Of a stretch of 14,561 nt of DNA, positions 6,584 to 14,414 are shown piece after piece. Where the stretch lies: the NCBI GenBank assembly GCA_002496485.1, contig DAJW01000007.1, positions 1 to 14,561 of the forward strand, written 5' to 3'. Below the pieces are notes generated by a model. The model saw only the letters and a list, made by a program, of their open reading frames with translations, made no database searches and was not told where the DNA came from. Origin of the DNA: Euryarchaeota archaeon UBA36. GTDB lineage: Archaea > Thermoplasmatota > Poseidoniia > Poseidoniales > Thalassarchaeaceae. How positions within the stretch are numbered: the first letter of the stretch is position 1; each line of letters begins with the position of its first letter. The translations under genes and the position numbers were made by a program.

Positions 6584-7486
6584 CTAATCACCCTTTGTTA
6601 CTGGAATATCTAGTACTTTTACCATACTATCTGCAACTGAATAATCAAATCCTTGCTTATTAATCCAATTAGTAATCCGAGTAACATCTCTAACAAGAAA
6701 TTCATTTGCACTTGGATGTCTACTAGTAACGCCTTGTCCGACATCAATTATCCAAGGAATATCATCTTTCCAAAGAATATTATATTCACTTAAATCGGCA
6801 TGTACCAAGTCACAAATTTGCCAATTTACTGCAGTCATTTTGAGGATTTCTTCAAAAACGTTAATTGGATTTTCGATTTTTACATCTTTTAACCTGGGGC
6901 TAGCAGTTTCATTTGAACCAATAAATTCCATTACTAGGACATTTTTGAGACTTGAAACAGGGTTTGGTACTCTTATTCCATATTTTTTCATTCTTTTTAG
7001 ATTTCTGAATTCTTTACGGACCCATATATTTACCAACTCTCTATGTCTTCTAGATAATCCAGAAAATCTTGGGTCTCCATCTATATATTTTGTTAGGCCT
7101 TTGAAAACTGCATTAGTGGTATGAAAAATTTTTATCGCCAAAGGACCTTCGTCTGATGTCGCTTTGAAAACATGGGCTTCCTTGCCCCTAGCTATCGGAT
7201 AATCAATTGTCTCAATATTACCTTGTTGCATGAGTTTATGTAAAGATAAAAGTGTTGAACGGTCAAAAACTTGATCAAAAACACGCCTATCTACCCAATC
7301 AAATTGTCCTTTACCTAATACTCCCTGGATAGAATGTTCAATCTCTTCAAAAATTTTTTTATATTTGGGTTCAGAAATCCACTCATATTTTTTTTCTGAT
7401 TTTAGGATTTTATCTATATCTAGATCATCAGAATTCCAATTATTATCATTGGACAATTTATCACCCAAAAAATGAATCGATATCAT
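6584..7486 (-). CDS. rio1: RIO1-type serine/threonine protein kinase/ATPase
   Basis: Atypical kinase/ATPase acting in late 40S/30S subunit maturation. An N-terminal segment (about 35-90) precedes the kinase core. ARGKEAHVF (99-107) is the nucleotide loop, K119 in LAIKIF is the ATP lysine, and YIDGDPRF (134-141) is the RIO1 signature loop. KEFRNLKRM (158-166) holds the helix-C glutamate region, HADLSEYNIL (229-238) carries catalytic D231 and N236, and IIDVGQGV (246-253) carries metal-binding D248. The IDGDPRF and HADLSEYN motifs favour RIO1 over RIO2, which has a winged-helix N-terminus. The ATG at 7486 overlaps the end of aIF1A by 26 nt and follows AGGA closely. A TTG at 7456, just past the aIF1A stop and after GGTGA, is an alternative start that would remove ten residues and leave the catalytic core intact. 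Confidence 0.95.
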   Translation of the reverse strand: MISIHFLGDKLSNDNNWNSDDLDIDKILKSEKKYEWISEPKYKKIFEEIEHSIQGVLGKGQFDWVDRRVFDQVFDRSTLLSLHKLMQQGNIETIDYPIARGKEAHVFKATSDEGPLAIKIFHTTNAVFKGLTKYIDGDPRFSGLSRRHRELVNIWVRKEFRNLKRMKKYGIRVPNPVSSLKNVLVMEFIGSNETASPRLKDVKIENPINVFEEILKMTAVNWQICDLVHADLSEYNILWKDDIPWIIDVGQGVTSRHPSANEFLVRDVTRITNWINKQGFDYSVADSMVKVLDIPVTKGD

Positions 7487-7979
7487 CTTCCTTTTCGGAT
7501 TGATGTTTCTTTTCTTCTACTAATGGATCTGCTTCTTCCGAAATCTGGATTTCATCTTCAAATGTAGTGGATTCTTCGGAATAGGTTTCTTCTTCCATTG
7601 TTCCCATCTCCTCATCTTTTGTCATACCGAACAAATCTACTATCTCAGGAAGTACACCTTTCCTAGAAAGGTAGAGTGATTGTGTCTTGGTATATCTCAT
7701 ACATACGTTTGCTTTTTCGTCTTGAAATTCCCAAGGTTGTATAACTATCAAATCTCCTTCCCTGACCCATTGTCTTCTTCTCATTTTTCCTGGTATTCTT
7801 GAAAGTCTAGTTTCCCCATCCTCGCATATTGATCTTACTCTTCTTCCACCTAGAATTTGGTCTGCAATGGCAAACATCTCATTCACCTTTCTATTCGGTA
7901 TTGGCACCCTTATTCTATCTCCACCGGACTCTAATTGAGCAAGTAATTCTTTATCGATGGATTCTTCCCTACGTGCCAT
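7461..7979 (-). CDS. eif1A: Translation initiation factor aIF1A with long acidic C-terminal tail
   Basis: Binds the A site of the small ribosomal subunit during initiation. The core is an S1-like OB fold, residues about 22-105: RIRVPIPNRKVNEMFAIAD is the first strand region, GRRVRSICEDGETRLSRIPGKMRRR the RNA-binding part, and REGDLIVIQPWEFQDEKANV the later strands. YLSRKGVLPEI (103-113) forms the C-terminal helix region. Typical archaeal aIF1A stops near residue 110; this protein is 172 long. Residues about 121-172 are rich in Glu, Asp, Ser and Thr and end in DDIDSFFG, which resembles the DIDDI end of eukaryotic eIF1A that contacts eIF5B. It is the first gene of a translation block with RIO1 (overlapping) and the KH protein. 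The ATG has no clear Shine-Dalgarno; a GC-rich hairpin and a TATA-like box lie upstream. Confidence 0.95.
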   Translation of the reverse strand: MARREESIDKELLAQLESGGDRIRVPIPNRKVNEMFAIADQILGGRRVRSICEDGETRLSRIPGKMRRRQWVREGDLIVIQPWEFQDEKANVCMRYTKTQSLYLSRKGVLPEIVDLFGMTKDEEMGTMEEETYSEESTTFEDEIQISEEADPLVEEKKHQSEKEDDIDSFFG

Positions 7980-7982
7980 AAA

Positions 7983-8000
7983 GGGTCCGAAGTCCGGCCC
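7983..8000 (-). other. GC-rich hairpin just before the aIF1A start codon
   Basis: The minus strand reads GGGCCGGACTTCGGACCC, then TTT and the ATG. GGG-CCG can pair with CGG-CCC with a single bulged A and a 5-nt loop (GACTT). It stands out against the AT-rich surroundings. It could be a leader-RNA hairpin, an operator-like imperfect palindrome, or incidental. Confidence 0.35.
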
Positions 8001-8017
8001 CTATGTGAACTTGAGCC

Positions 8018-8027
8018 TAAAATTAAC
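8018..8027 (-). promoter_or_regulatory. Putative TATA box of the aIF1A-RIO1 block
   Basis: GTTAATTTTA on the minus strand overlaps the nuoN stop codon and is centred about 43 nt upstream of the aIF1A ATG. With usual archaeal spacing, transcription would start near 7996, leaving a leader of roughly 16 nt. Confidence 0.35.
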
Positions 8028-9726
8028 TATTTATGCCCAAGAAATCGTTTGCTGAATTAGTTACGGAATCTAGTAATATTTCGCTAATTGGTCCAATTCC
8101 AAATAATGCAGTCAATATAGCTAAAATGATAATTGAAACCTTAATCCAGATTGAATAAGTGATTGGTTGATCGTTTTCTGTTTTCTCAAAGAACATGATC
8201 ATTCCCATTCTTAAGTAGTAAAACAGTGATAAGGCGCTATTTAATACAATTGCCAAAGCTAACCAAAAAAGCATATCTACACTAACAATCCATTCCTGAA
8301 TAGCTGATGCTGAAATACTTCCAGTATCTATTGTAGAATTCAATATCCCATTAATCATTAGGAGTTTTGAAAGAAAGCCTGAGAATGGTGGAACTCCAGC
8401 TAGAGATAGTAAGAAAATGAACATTGAACCTGCTAGTATAGGATCTCTGCTTGCGAGTCCATGAAGTCCCTCAAGTTTATGGCTATTATTTTTGTATTCG
8501 AGTATGTTCAAAACTAAAAATGCTCCAAGTTTGAAGACTACTAGAACTGTTAGATGGAATAATATCGCAGTAACAATTAGAGAATATGAATCTAAATTTC
8601 CTAGTCCAGCTCCAATTGCTGCAATGGCAGCTAGCATGTATCCTGCATGGGCTACGCTAGAATATGCAAGGATTCTTTTTGGATTTGTGCTTGAAAGAGC
8701 AGAGATATTGCCCCAAGTCATTGTAATTACAGAGATAATTGCAACGATTATCATCCAAAATGCTTCACCTTGATCTGGCATTGAAATTAATACTAAAATT
8801 CGCATCAAAGCTACAAAACCCATTGCCTTAGATGCAGTTGCGAGGAGTCCGGCAACTAATGATGATGCTCCGGAATATGCATCTGGTATCGCAAGGTGGA
8901 ATGGAGCTGCCCCTATCTTAAATCCAAAGGCTACTAACATCATTCCGATAGAAATTACCGGCAACGGATCAAGGGTTGACATGGAGTCCCATAAAATTGT
9001 AAGATCTGTTATGTACAAACTTCCACTCCAGAGATATAGAAGTGACATTCCATAAATTCCAACTGCAGATGATACTGATCCTACGATGAAATATTTAGTA
9101 CCCGCTTCACCGCCAATATCAGTTTCTTTGTTAAAACCTACCAGAACATAAGAAGACAAGGAAGCCAGCTCTAAACAAACAAATAACATGAATAAATGAG
9201 TAGACTTAGTCATTAACGTCATTCCGATCGCTGTCATTAGAATTAAAATGTAAAAATCTACTTGCCTTCTATTGTTATACAAATCTTCTATTTTTTCTTT
9301 TTCTACTTTTTCTGAATCTCTTTTTGATGGACCAGATGCAGAAGGATTTGCTGGTAAACGATGAGATGCTGCCAAGGTACAGAGAAAAACCACAGAAAGG
9401 AAGATATTAGACATCAAAATACTAAATCTATCTACTTCAAGAACTAGTCCAACTTTACCAGTCCAGTTTTCGGGACTCCAGAATGCTAGTTGAGCAAAAA
9501 ATAATGATAGAAATAAAATTACTATTGAAATCCTAAATGGTAATCTAGGATCTCGGGAAAATTCGAATCTAGTACCACCTATGAAAACTGGTACTCTAGT
9601 AGATGTTAGAGGAATGCGGAATCTAGCTTCCCCTAAATTAGGTAGAATTACGAGTGATACTATACCAAATAATATTAATAATTCTGGAATAATCAATTCT
9701 ATTGAAATATCAGATAATTCACTCAT
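8023..9726 (-). CDS. nuoN: Complex I subunit NuoN (antiporter-like proton pump)
   Basis: Membrane-arm subunit of the respiratory NADH/ferredoxin/F420-type complex I, one of three antiporter-like modules. It starts with an ATGA overlap with nuoM. Of its 567 residues the expected half-channel residues are present: E186 in LFVCLELASLSSYVLVGF, K211 in GTKYFIVGS, K270 in FGFKIGAAPFH and K300 in TASKAMGF. KRILAYSSVAHAGYMLA and LAGVPPFSGFLSKLLM are standard family segments. The usual sequence after FHxWxPD, normally YEGAPTPV, is YSGASSL here, so this is a divergent NuoN. Two extra hydrophilic stretches occur, about 31-63 and the very charged 124-155. It ends 43 nt before aIF1A and is the last gene of the nuo cluster. 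Confidence 0.94.
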   Translation of the reverse strand: MSELSDISIELIIPELLILFGIVSLVILPNLGEARFRIPLTSTRVPVFIGGTRFEFSRDPRLPFRISIVILFLSLFFAQLAFWSPENWTGKVGLVLEVDRFSILMSNIFLSVVFLCTLAASHRLPANPSASGPSKRDSEKVEKEKIEDLYNNRRQVDFYILILMTAIGMTLMTKSTHLFMLFVCLELASLSSYVLVGFNKETDIGGEAGTKYFIVGSVSSAVGIYGMSLLYLWSGSLYITDLTILWDSMSTLDPLPVISIGMMLVAFGFKIGAAPFHLAIPDAYSGASSLVAGLLATASKAMGFVALMRILVLISMPDQGEAFWMIIVAIISVITMTWGNISALSSTNPKRILAYSSVAHAGYMLAAIAAIGAGLGNLDSYSLIVTAILFHLTVLVVFKLGAFLVLNILEYKNNSHKLEGLHGLASRDPILAGSMFIFLLSLAGVPPFSGFLSKLLMINGILNSTIDTGSISASAIQEWIVSVDMLFWLALAIVLNSALSLFYYLRMGMIMFFEKTENDQPITYSIWIKVSIIILAILTALFGIGPISEILLDSVTNSANDFLGINS

Positions 9727-11303
9727 GGTTTAATCCCCCTAATCCTCATCTCCTCAGAAAGAATATTCATTATTTCACTACTCCAATCAGCCATCATATC
9801 CCAATAGATGAAAGGAAGTATACCGAAAATTACTGTGAAAGACGCTAGTATTAACATACCAACATTTTCGTGCCAAGAAATATCTCTTGGCTCTTCCCCC
9901 TTCATAGTATCCGGTAGAATGGCGGAATGAGGATTATTAGATTCGAATATTGTTTTCTGCATTGAAGAAAGATAGTATACGGCGGTAATTACTAATGTCA
10001 TGGTGGGAAGTAATACTAGCCAACCAAAAGTCATCCAAAATGAAATTAGTATTGCTACTTCTGCCACAAATCCTGCCAAGAGAGGGAGTCCGAGACTTGC
10101 CATCCAGCCTAGCATCATATGTCCTGATAGCCATGGACTATGATGAGCTATGCCTCTCATGGAACCTATTTCGAGAGTATGATAATGGTGCTTGAAAGCA
10201 CCGGCTACAGCAAAAAGTAGAGGACTAATTATTCCATGTGCAAACATCATGAATAAGGCGCCTGCAATTCCTAGCGGTTGCATTGTCGATATTCCCAAAA
10301 ATATCAATCCCATGTGAGAAACTGAAGAATAAGCTACCATTCGTTTTAGATTTGTTTGACCCATACATACCCATGCCCCGTAAACTAAGCTAACCATGCC
10401 GAGGAAAATTAGTAATGGAGTGAAAACTACAGTTGACCCTGGAAACGCGGTAACTGCAATCCTAAGAAATCCATAAGCACCCATCTTTAGCATTACTCCT
10501 GCTAATATCATAGATCCTGCAGTAGGAGCCTGGACGTGAGCATCTGGTAACCAAGTATGAACAGGCACGCTAGGCATCTTAGTAGCGAATCCGATTAGAA
10601 GAAGTAACCATACAAGGTGTCTAAGCCCAATACTCGGAATTAACTCTGTATTGTTTATCATCACAATCATATCAAAGGTATGTCCAGTCATTGTTTCAGA
10701 ACTAGTTGTGTAAAAATACATTATTAAAATTCCAATTAACATTACTACACTAGCTGAAAAGGTGTAGATGAAAAACTTCATTGCTGCATATTTCCTATCT
10801 TCACCACCCCACATCAAAATCAAGAAAAACATGGGGATTAATGTCATTTCCCAGAACAAATAGAATACAAATAAGTCTAGAACAACAAACACTCCTATCA
10901 TTGCACCCTCTAAAATTAAGAGTAATGGATGGAAATAATGACTATCTTTAGCATCCCATTCCACTAACATCGAAACTGGAATTAGCATTGTAGTTAACCA
11001 AACCATTGGTAAAGACAAGGCATCAATTCCTAATTTCCATGAAGTTCCTATAGATGGAATCAATGAAATCCCCTCTTCTTTAAGTTGAAAATCTCCTAAT
11101 GAAATATTTAGCCATTCAATGCCGCCTAATGATGTAATGGAAAAGAAAGTGGAGATTGCAAATAATGCAACTCCAACCCCTAAAGAAATATTCTTTGTAA
11201 TATTCCTGATATTTTCAGCCATATTTTTTTGTAAAACATGTGGTAAGAGAATTAAGCCTAAGCCGAAAAATATTGGTGTTATTACAAGTATAGTAAGAAT
11301 CAT
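9723..11303 (-). CDS. nuoM: Complex I subunit NuoM (antiporter-like proton pump)
   Basis: Proton-pumping membrane subunit of complex I, 526 residues and about 14 membrane segments. Numbered from the ATG at 11303: E152 in YLFWEMTLIPMFFL, K242 in GFATKMPSVPVHTWLPDAH and K273 in GVMLKMGAYGFLRI are the conserved channel residues. KRMVAYSSVSHMGLIFLG and HGIISPLLF are also typical. The frame is open to a TTG at 11318, but the ATG at 11303 forms a 4-nt ATGA overlap with the nuoL stop and sits behind a G-rich GGGGGGCGAG, so it is the better start. The downstream junction with nuoN is again ATGA. Confidence 0.96.
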   Translation of the reverse strand: MILTILVITPIFFGLGLILLPHVLQKNMAENIRNITKNISLGVGVALFAISTFFSITSLGGIEWLNISLGDFQLKEEGISLIPSIGTSWKLGIDALSLPMVWLTTMLIPVSMLVEWDAKDSHYFHPLLLILEGAMIGVFVVLDLFVFYLFWEMTLIPMFFLILMWGGEDRKYAAMKFFIYTFSASVVMLIGILIMYFYTTSSETMTGHTFDMIVMINNTELIPSIGLRHLVWLLLLIGFATKMPSVPVHTWLPDAHVQAPTAGSMILAGVMLKMGAYGFLRIAVTAFPGSTVVFTPLLIFLGMVSLVYGAWVCMGQTNLKRMVAYSSVSHMGLIFLGISTMQPLGIAGALFMMFAHGIISPLLFAVAGAFKHHYHTLEIGSMRGIAHHSPWLSGHMMLGWMASLGLPLLAGFVAEVAILISFWMTFGWLVLLPTMTLVITAVYYLSSMQKTIFESNNPHSAILPDTMKGEEPRDISWHENVGMLILASFTVIFGILPFIYWDMMADWSSEIMNILSEEMRIRGIKP

Positions 11304-13570
11304 CGACTCGCCCCCCAAGCTAATATAAATATTGAAAGCATTCCAACTGCTGTCATTAGAATATAATCTCTAGCCTTTCCAGTAGTAATCTTCCTAATCT
11401 GTAAAGAGCTTAGAATTGATCTGGATTCGATTTGTTTGATTATTCCATCAATTATATTTTTATCGAACCAAGCTGAGAAGTGAGAGAAGGGAATTACAGT
11501 CTTAGAGATTAGCCAATCATAAAAATCATCGATGTATAACCTTTCTTGTAAGGCATTGGCTAAACTAGATTTTGATAAATCTGAGACATCTTGCTTTCCA
11601 AATTTTCCAGAGAGATTAACTAGCCATGAGATTAGAAAATTAGATTTTTGGTCATCATTTAGAGGTCCACCATGAACTCTTGATGCATAAATTGGTCCGA
11701 TAATTGAAGATAGAAACATGGTGGTCCACCCAATTATCATCAATTTTCCATCTTCTGGAATGAAAGCATGTTCCAAAGTATATATTATTTCTTTATATGA
11801 GAGGTGATCTGATTTTCCTGCTAAATAATCAACTACACCGAATAATGAAAGTAAAATTCCACTGAATGCACTTATTAAAGTTAAGATTACTAATGGCTCC
11901 TTAATCCAGGGTGTATTTTCTTTTACATGATTAACAACCTCACTCTTGGGAGCTCCTGCGAATGTCATGAACCACATTCTAGACATGTAGAATCCTGTCA
12001 TTCCTGCTGTTAATAATACTAGAATTGCTGGCCCGAGCATTATTGGTTCTGAGTAAAAGAATGATGCCCATGTTTCGGCGATTATACCTTCCTTAGACCA
12101 AAAACCACCAATTAATGGAATTCCAATAATTGACATTGAGCCAATCATCATCGCAGTAGCAGTGATTGGGAGTTTTGAGGCTAATCCACCCATATTCCTC
12201 ATATCTTGAGGATCAAAGTGGTGATCTGAGTCTTCATTCTCATGGTGAATATGGTCGTGAGCATGGTGAACTTCATGGATAACGGAGCCGCTGGCCATGA
12301 ATAGCATTCCTTTTGCCATTGCATGATTAAATAAGTGAAACATTGAAGCCCCAAATGCAATTGTCCCAGCATAATAGTGATTGTTATTATAAAGCCATAT
12401 TGCCGCACCTAGTCCAGTAAAAATATAAGCCAGCTGACTCATCGTAGAATAAGCTAAAACCTTCTTGATATCATTTTGCACGAAAGCTATTGAGGCTGCC
12501 ATGAAGGCTGTAATTCCACCAATCCAAGCAATAATTAGACCTAGATCGTCAAGCCCTTCAACGCCATTATATCCGTCTCCAGTCACTACAAAAGGAACCA
12601 TTCGGGCAACTAAATACAATCCCGCGTTAACCATTGTAGCTGCATGGATTAATGCTGATACTGGAGTTGGCCCTTCCATCGCATCTGGCAACCACACGTG
12701 TAATGGAAACTGAGCTGATTTTCCAACTGCGCCGACGAACATCAACAAAAGTGCCCAAAATAGTTTAGTAGAGTCTACAGTTCCCTGTAAAGATGGATCA
12801 TCGAAAATTACGGAAAATTCTAACGAATCGTAAATATCGTACAGTATAAACAGTCCAATCATTAAGAAAACATCCCCGACTCTTGTAGTTAGGAAGGCTT
12901 TCTTCGCCGCTTTAGCTGCGCTTTCCTTCCAAAAATAGAATCCAATTAGGAGATAAGAACATAATCCCATAATTTCCCAGAATATGAACAACCAAAGGAA
13001 ATTATCAGCTAAAACCATTCCAAACATACCCATTGCAAAAAGGACGAATTCTGCGTAGAATCTATGATTTCTATTCTCATTTATTGGATCTGTATTCATG
13101 TATCCCATACTAAACCAACATATTAGGAAGCAAAGGAATGATGCTACAAATATGAGCATGAGAGTTATCGAGTCTATCCAAACGCCAATTCCTAATGTCC
13201 TTCCTTGATCTAACACATAGTTTTCCTCAAGTACTTGAAATTCAATCCAATCAGATAGCCATGTGATGATGCTATGGCCATCCGTATGTGATATGTTATC
13301 ACCAATTATCCATATAGATACCAGTAGTGGAATTAATAGAGCTGAAACTGCAATTATTCCTCCTTCTTTTAGATTATTTTTCCATTTATCATTGCCATTA
13401 TAAATCTGGCCTGAAATTAAAATTATTGGAAATGCAACTAATGGAGAGAGCACAATTAGAATAGAAGCATCACTAGAATTAATGCCAGGAGCTATGACTA
13501 ATCCAAGTATCAATGCAATAGGAAATAATAACGGAGCGAGTAGATTATATTCATTCGTAGAATTTACCAT
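11300..13570 (-). CDS. nuoL: Complex I subunit NuoL (antiporter-like proton pump with lateral helix)
   Basis: Distal proton-pumping subunit of complex I, 756 residues. Channel residues are visible: E199 in FIFWEIMGLCSYLLIGF, K284 in VGKSAQFPLHVWLPDAMEG, H309 in ALIHAATMVNAG, K420 in HAMAKGMLFM and K493 in FWSKEGI. KKVLAYSTMSQLAYIF is the family core. The C-terminus (about 640-756) has the YIDDFYDWLISK segment, the region of the long lateral helix, and a last membrane helix. It is larger than E. coli NuoL (about 613), partly because of a longer N-terminal region (51-125) and a histidine-rich insertion at 432-451 in the loop before MRNMGGL. A strong AGGTGAT Shine-Dalgarno precedes the ATG, and nuoK ends 8 nt upstream. 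Confidence 0.96.
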   Translation of the reverse strand: MVNSTNEYNLLAPLLFPIALILGLVIAPGINSSDASILIVLSPLVAFPIILISGQIYNGNDKWKNNLKEGGIIAVSALLIPLLVSIWIIGDNISHTDGHSIITWLSDWIEFQVLEENYVLDQGRTLGIGVWIDSITLMLIFVASFLCFLICWFSMGYMNTDPINENRNHRFYAEFVLFAMGMFGMVLADNFLWLFIFWEIMGLCSYLLIGFYFWKESAAKAAKKAFLTTRVGDVFLMIGLFILYDIYDSLEFSVIFDDPSLQGTVDSTKLFWALLLMFVGAVGKSAQFPLHVWLPDAMEGPTPVSALIHAATMVNAGLYLVARMVPFVVTGDGYNGVEGLDDLGLIIAWIGGITAFMAASIAFVQNDIKKVLAYSTMSQLAYIFTGLGAAIWLYNNNHYYAGTIAFGASMFHLFNHAMAKGMLFMASGSVIHEVHHAHDHIHHENEDSDHHFDPQDMRNMGGLASKLPITATAMMIGSMSIIGIPLIGGFWSKEGIIAETWASFFYSEPIMLGPAILVLLTAGMTGFYMSRMWFMTFAGAPKSEVVNHVKENTPWIKEPLVILTLISAFSGILLSLFGVVDYLAGKSDHLSYKEIIYTLEHAFIPEDGKLMIIGWTTMFLSSIIGPIYASRVHGGPLNDDQKSNFLISWLVNLSGKFGKQDVSDLSKSSLANALQERLYIDDFYDWLISKTVIPFSHFSAWFDKNIIDGIIKQIESRSILSSLQIRKITTGKARDYILMTAVGMLSIFILAWGASR

Positions 13571-13578
13571 TATATCAC

Positions 13579-13881
13579 CTAATTTTTAAGAATATCTGCG
13601 GCTTCAAGAGAAATTGTTTCTTGCGTACTATACATGGATAGTAGAATTGCTAGACCTATAGCTACCTCAGCAGCAGCTATAGCGATTGCAATAGCTGTGA
13701 ATACCCAACCACTAACGTCCCCATAGTGCATCGCTGCTGAGACAAAATTAAGATTTGCAGCGTTCAACATTAACTCTATACACATCAAAACTACAATGGC
13801 ATTTTTGTGGAGGAATGCTCCCAATAAGCCAATTCCAAAAAGAATTACTCCTAATCCTGCAATCCAACTAGGTTCTATCAT
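13579..13881 (-). CDS. nuoK: Complex I subunit NuoK
   Basis: Small membrane subunit of complex I (MrpC-like), 100 residues with three membrane helices at about 7-24, 28-50 and 59-83. Both proton-path glutamates are present at exactly the E. coli positions: E36 in CIELMLNAANL and E72 in AAAEVAIGLAI. The length equals that of the bacterial protein. The start overlaps the nuoJ2 stop by 4 nt (ATGA). Confidence 0.97.
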   Translation of the reverse strand: MIEPSWIAGLGVILFGIGLLGAFLHKNAIVVLMCIELMLNAANLNFVSAAMHYGDVSGWVFTAIAIAIAAAEVAIGLAILLSMYSTQETISLEAADILKN

Positions 13882-14144
13882 TCTTCTTCATCTCCCAAAT
13901 CCCATAATAAATTGATTAATCTTTCATCTCTTACTAAATATGAAGCTCCAATCATCGCCATAGCAAGTAGTAATCCTAGTACTAAAGTTGCAATTGCCCA
14001 GTCATTGAATAATGTGGTTGCAAAATCCACAGTTGTCGGAGTTTCTCCAATTTCCCCCCACATAGGGTGAGCCATTACTTCGTTCAACAGAATCAAGATG
14101 AAAGCGAAAACTCCCGCTGCAGATAATATCGATAAACCTCGCAT
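13878..14144 (-). CDS. nuoJ2: Complex I subunit NuoJ, C-terminal half (NuoJ2)
   Basis: 88-residue membrane protein with two hydrophobic helices, about 6-24 and 48-70, separated by a polar stretch (GEIGETPTTVDFATTLFND). The segment FNDWAIATLVLGLLLAMAMIGA matches the last helix of full-length NuoJ (usually LF..Y...F...), and the protein ends DLGDEEE. It starts by TAATG overlap with nuoJ1, sharing one base. Haloarchaea also carry NuoJ as two genes, so this is a normal arrangement and not a broken gene. Identity rests on position as much as on sequence. Confidence 0.85.
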   Translation of the reverse strand: MRGLSILSAAGVFAFILILLNEVMAHPMWGEIGETPTTVDFATTLFNDWAIATLVLGLLLAMAMIGASYLVRDERLINLLWDLGDEEE

Positions 14145-14410
14145 TATATATCTACATCCTGAATTGTTCTTCTAGTTAGCATTACTCCGAATTGTACAAC
14201 CAACATTACGGAACCCAAATAAACTAGAATTTGAATTGCAGCTAACATCTCTGCTTGGGCCATCAAGAAAATTCCTGCAACTGCAAAGAAAGTTAGCATC
14301 AACCATAGTAATGAATGGGCCACCCTATTTGCAAAAACACAACCTAGAGCACCTAAAACAGCAGCTCCAGCCACTATTACAAATACTATATTTTCAAAGT
14401 CAACGGCCAT
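14144..14410 (-). CDS. nuoJ1: Complex I subunit NuoJ, N-terminal half (NuoJ1)
   Basis: 88 residues with three membrane helices at about 7-23, 30-50 and 55-75. The sequence NRVAHSLLWLMLTFFAVAGIFL followed by AEMLAAIQILVYLGSVMLVVQFGVML is the hallmark of the NuoJ N-terminal half, including the helix that in other organisms contains a pi-bulge and couples quinone chemistry to pumping. It lies 4 nt after nuoI and overlaps nuoJ2 by one base. GGAG ten nt before the ATG may act as the ribosome site. Confidence 0.92.
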   Translation of the reverse strand: MAVDFENIVFVIVAGAAVLGALGCVFANRVAHSLLWLMLTFFAVAGIFLMAQAEMLAAIQILVYLGSVMLVVQFGVMLTRRTIQDVDI

Positions 14411-14414
14411 AAAA

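Noticed and set aside
6584..7486. RIO2 kinase
   Set aside because: It lacks the N-terminal winged-helix domain and has the RIO1 loop YIDGDPRF and HADLSEYN.
9937..10134. Extra minus-strand frame inside nuoM, and another inside nuoL (12199-12408)
   Set aside because: Both are shifted frames of genes with full-length conserved coding; no independent start site or family resemblance.
8023..13570. Mrp-type Na+/H+ antiporter genes instead of complex I
   Set aside because: Three different antiporter-like subunits in the order L-M-N, the NuoL lateral-helix C-terminus, and nuoI/J/K upstream fit complex I. Mrp operons have small extra subunits not seen here.
13878..14410. nuoJ as a frameshifted pseudogene
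   Set aside because: Both halves have proper starts and stops with TAATG and ATGA coupling, and NuoJ is naturally split in other archaea, so the split is taken as genuine.
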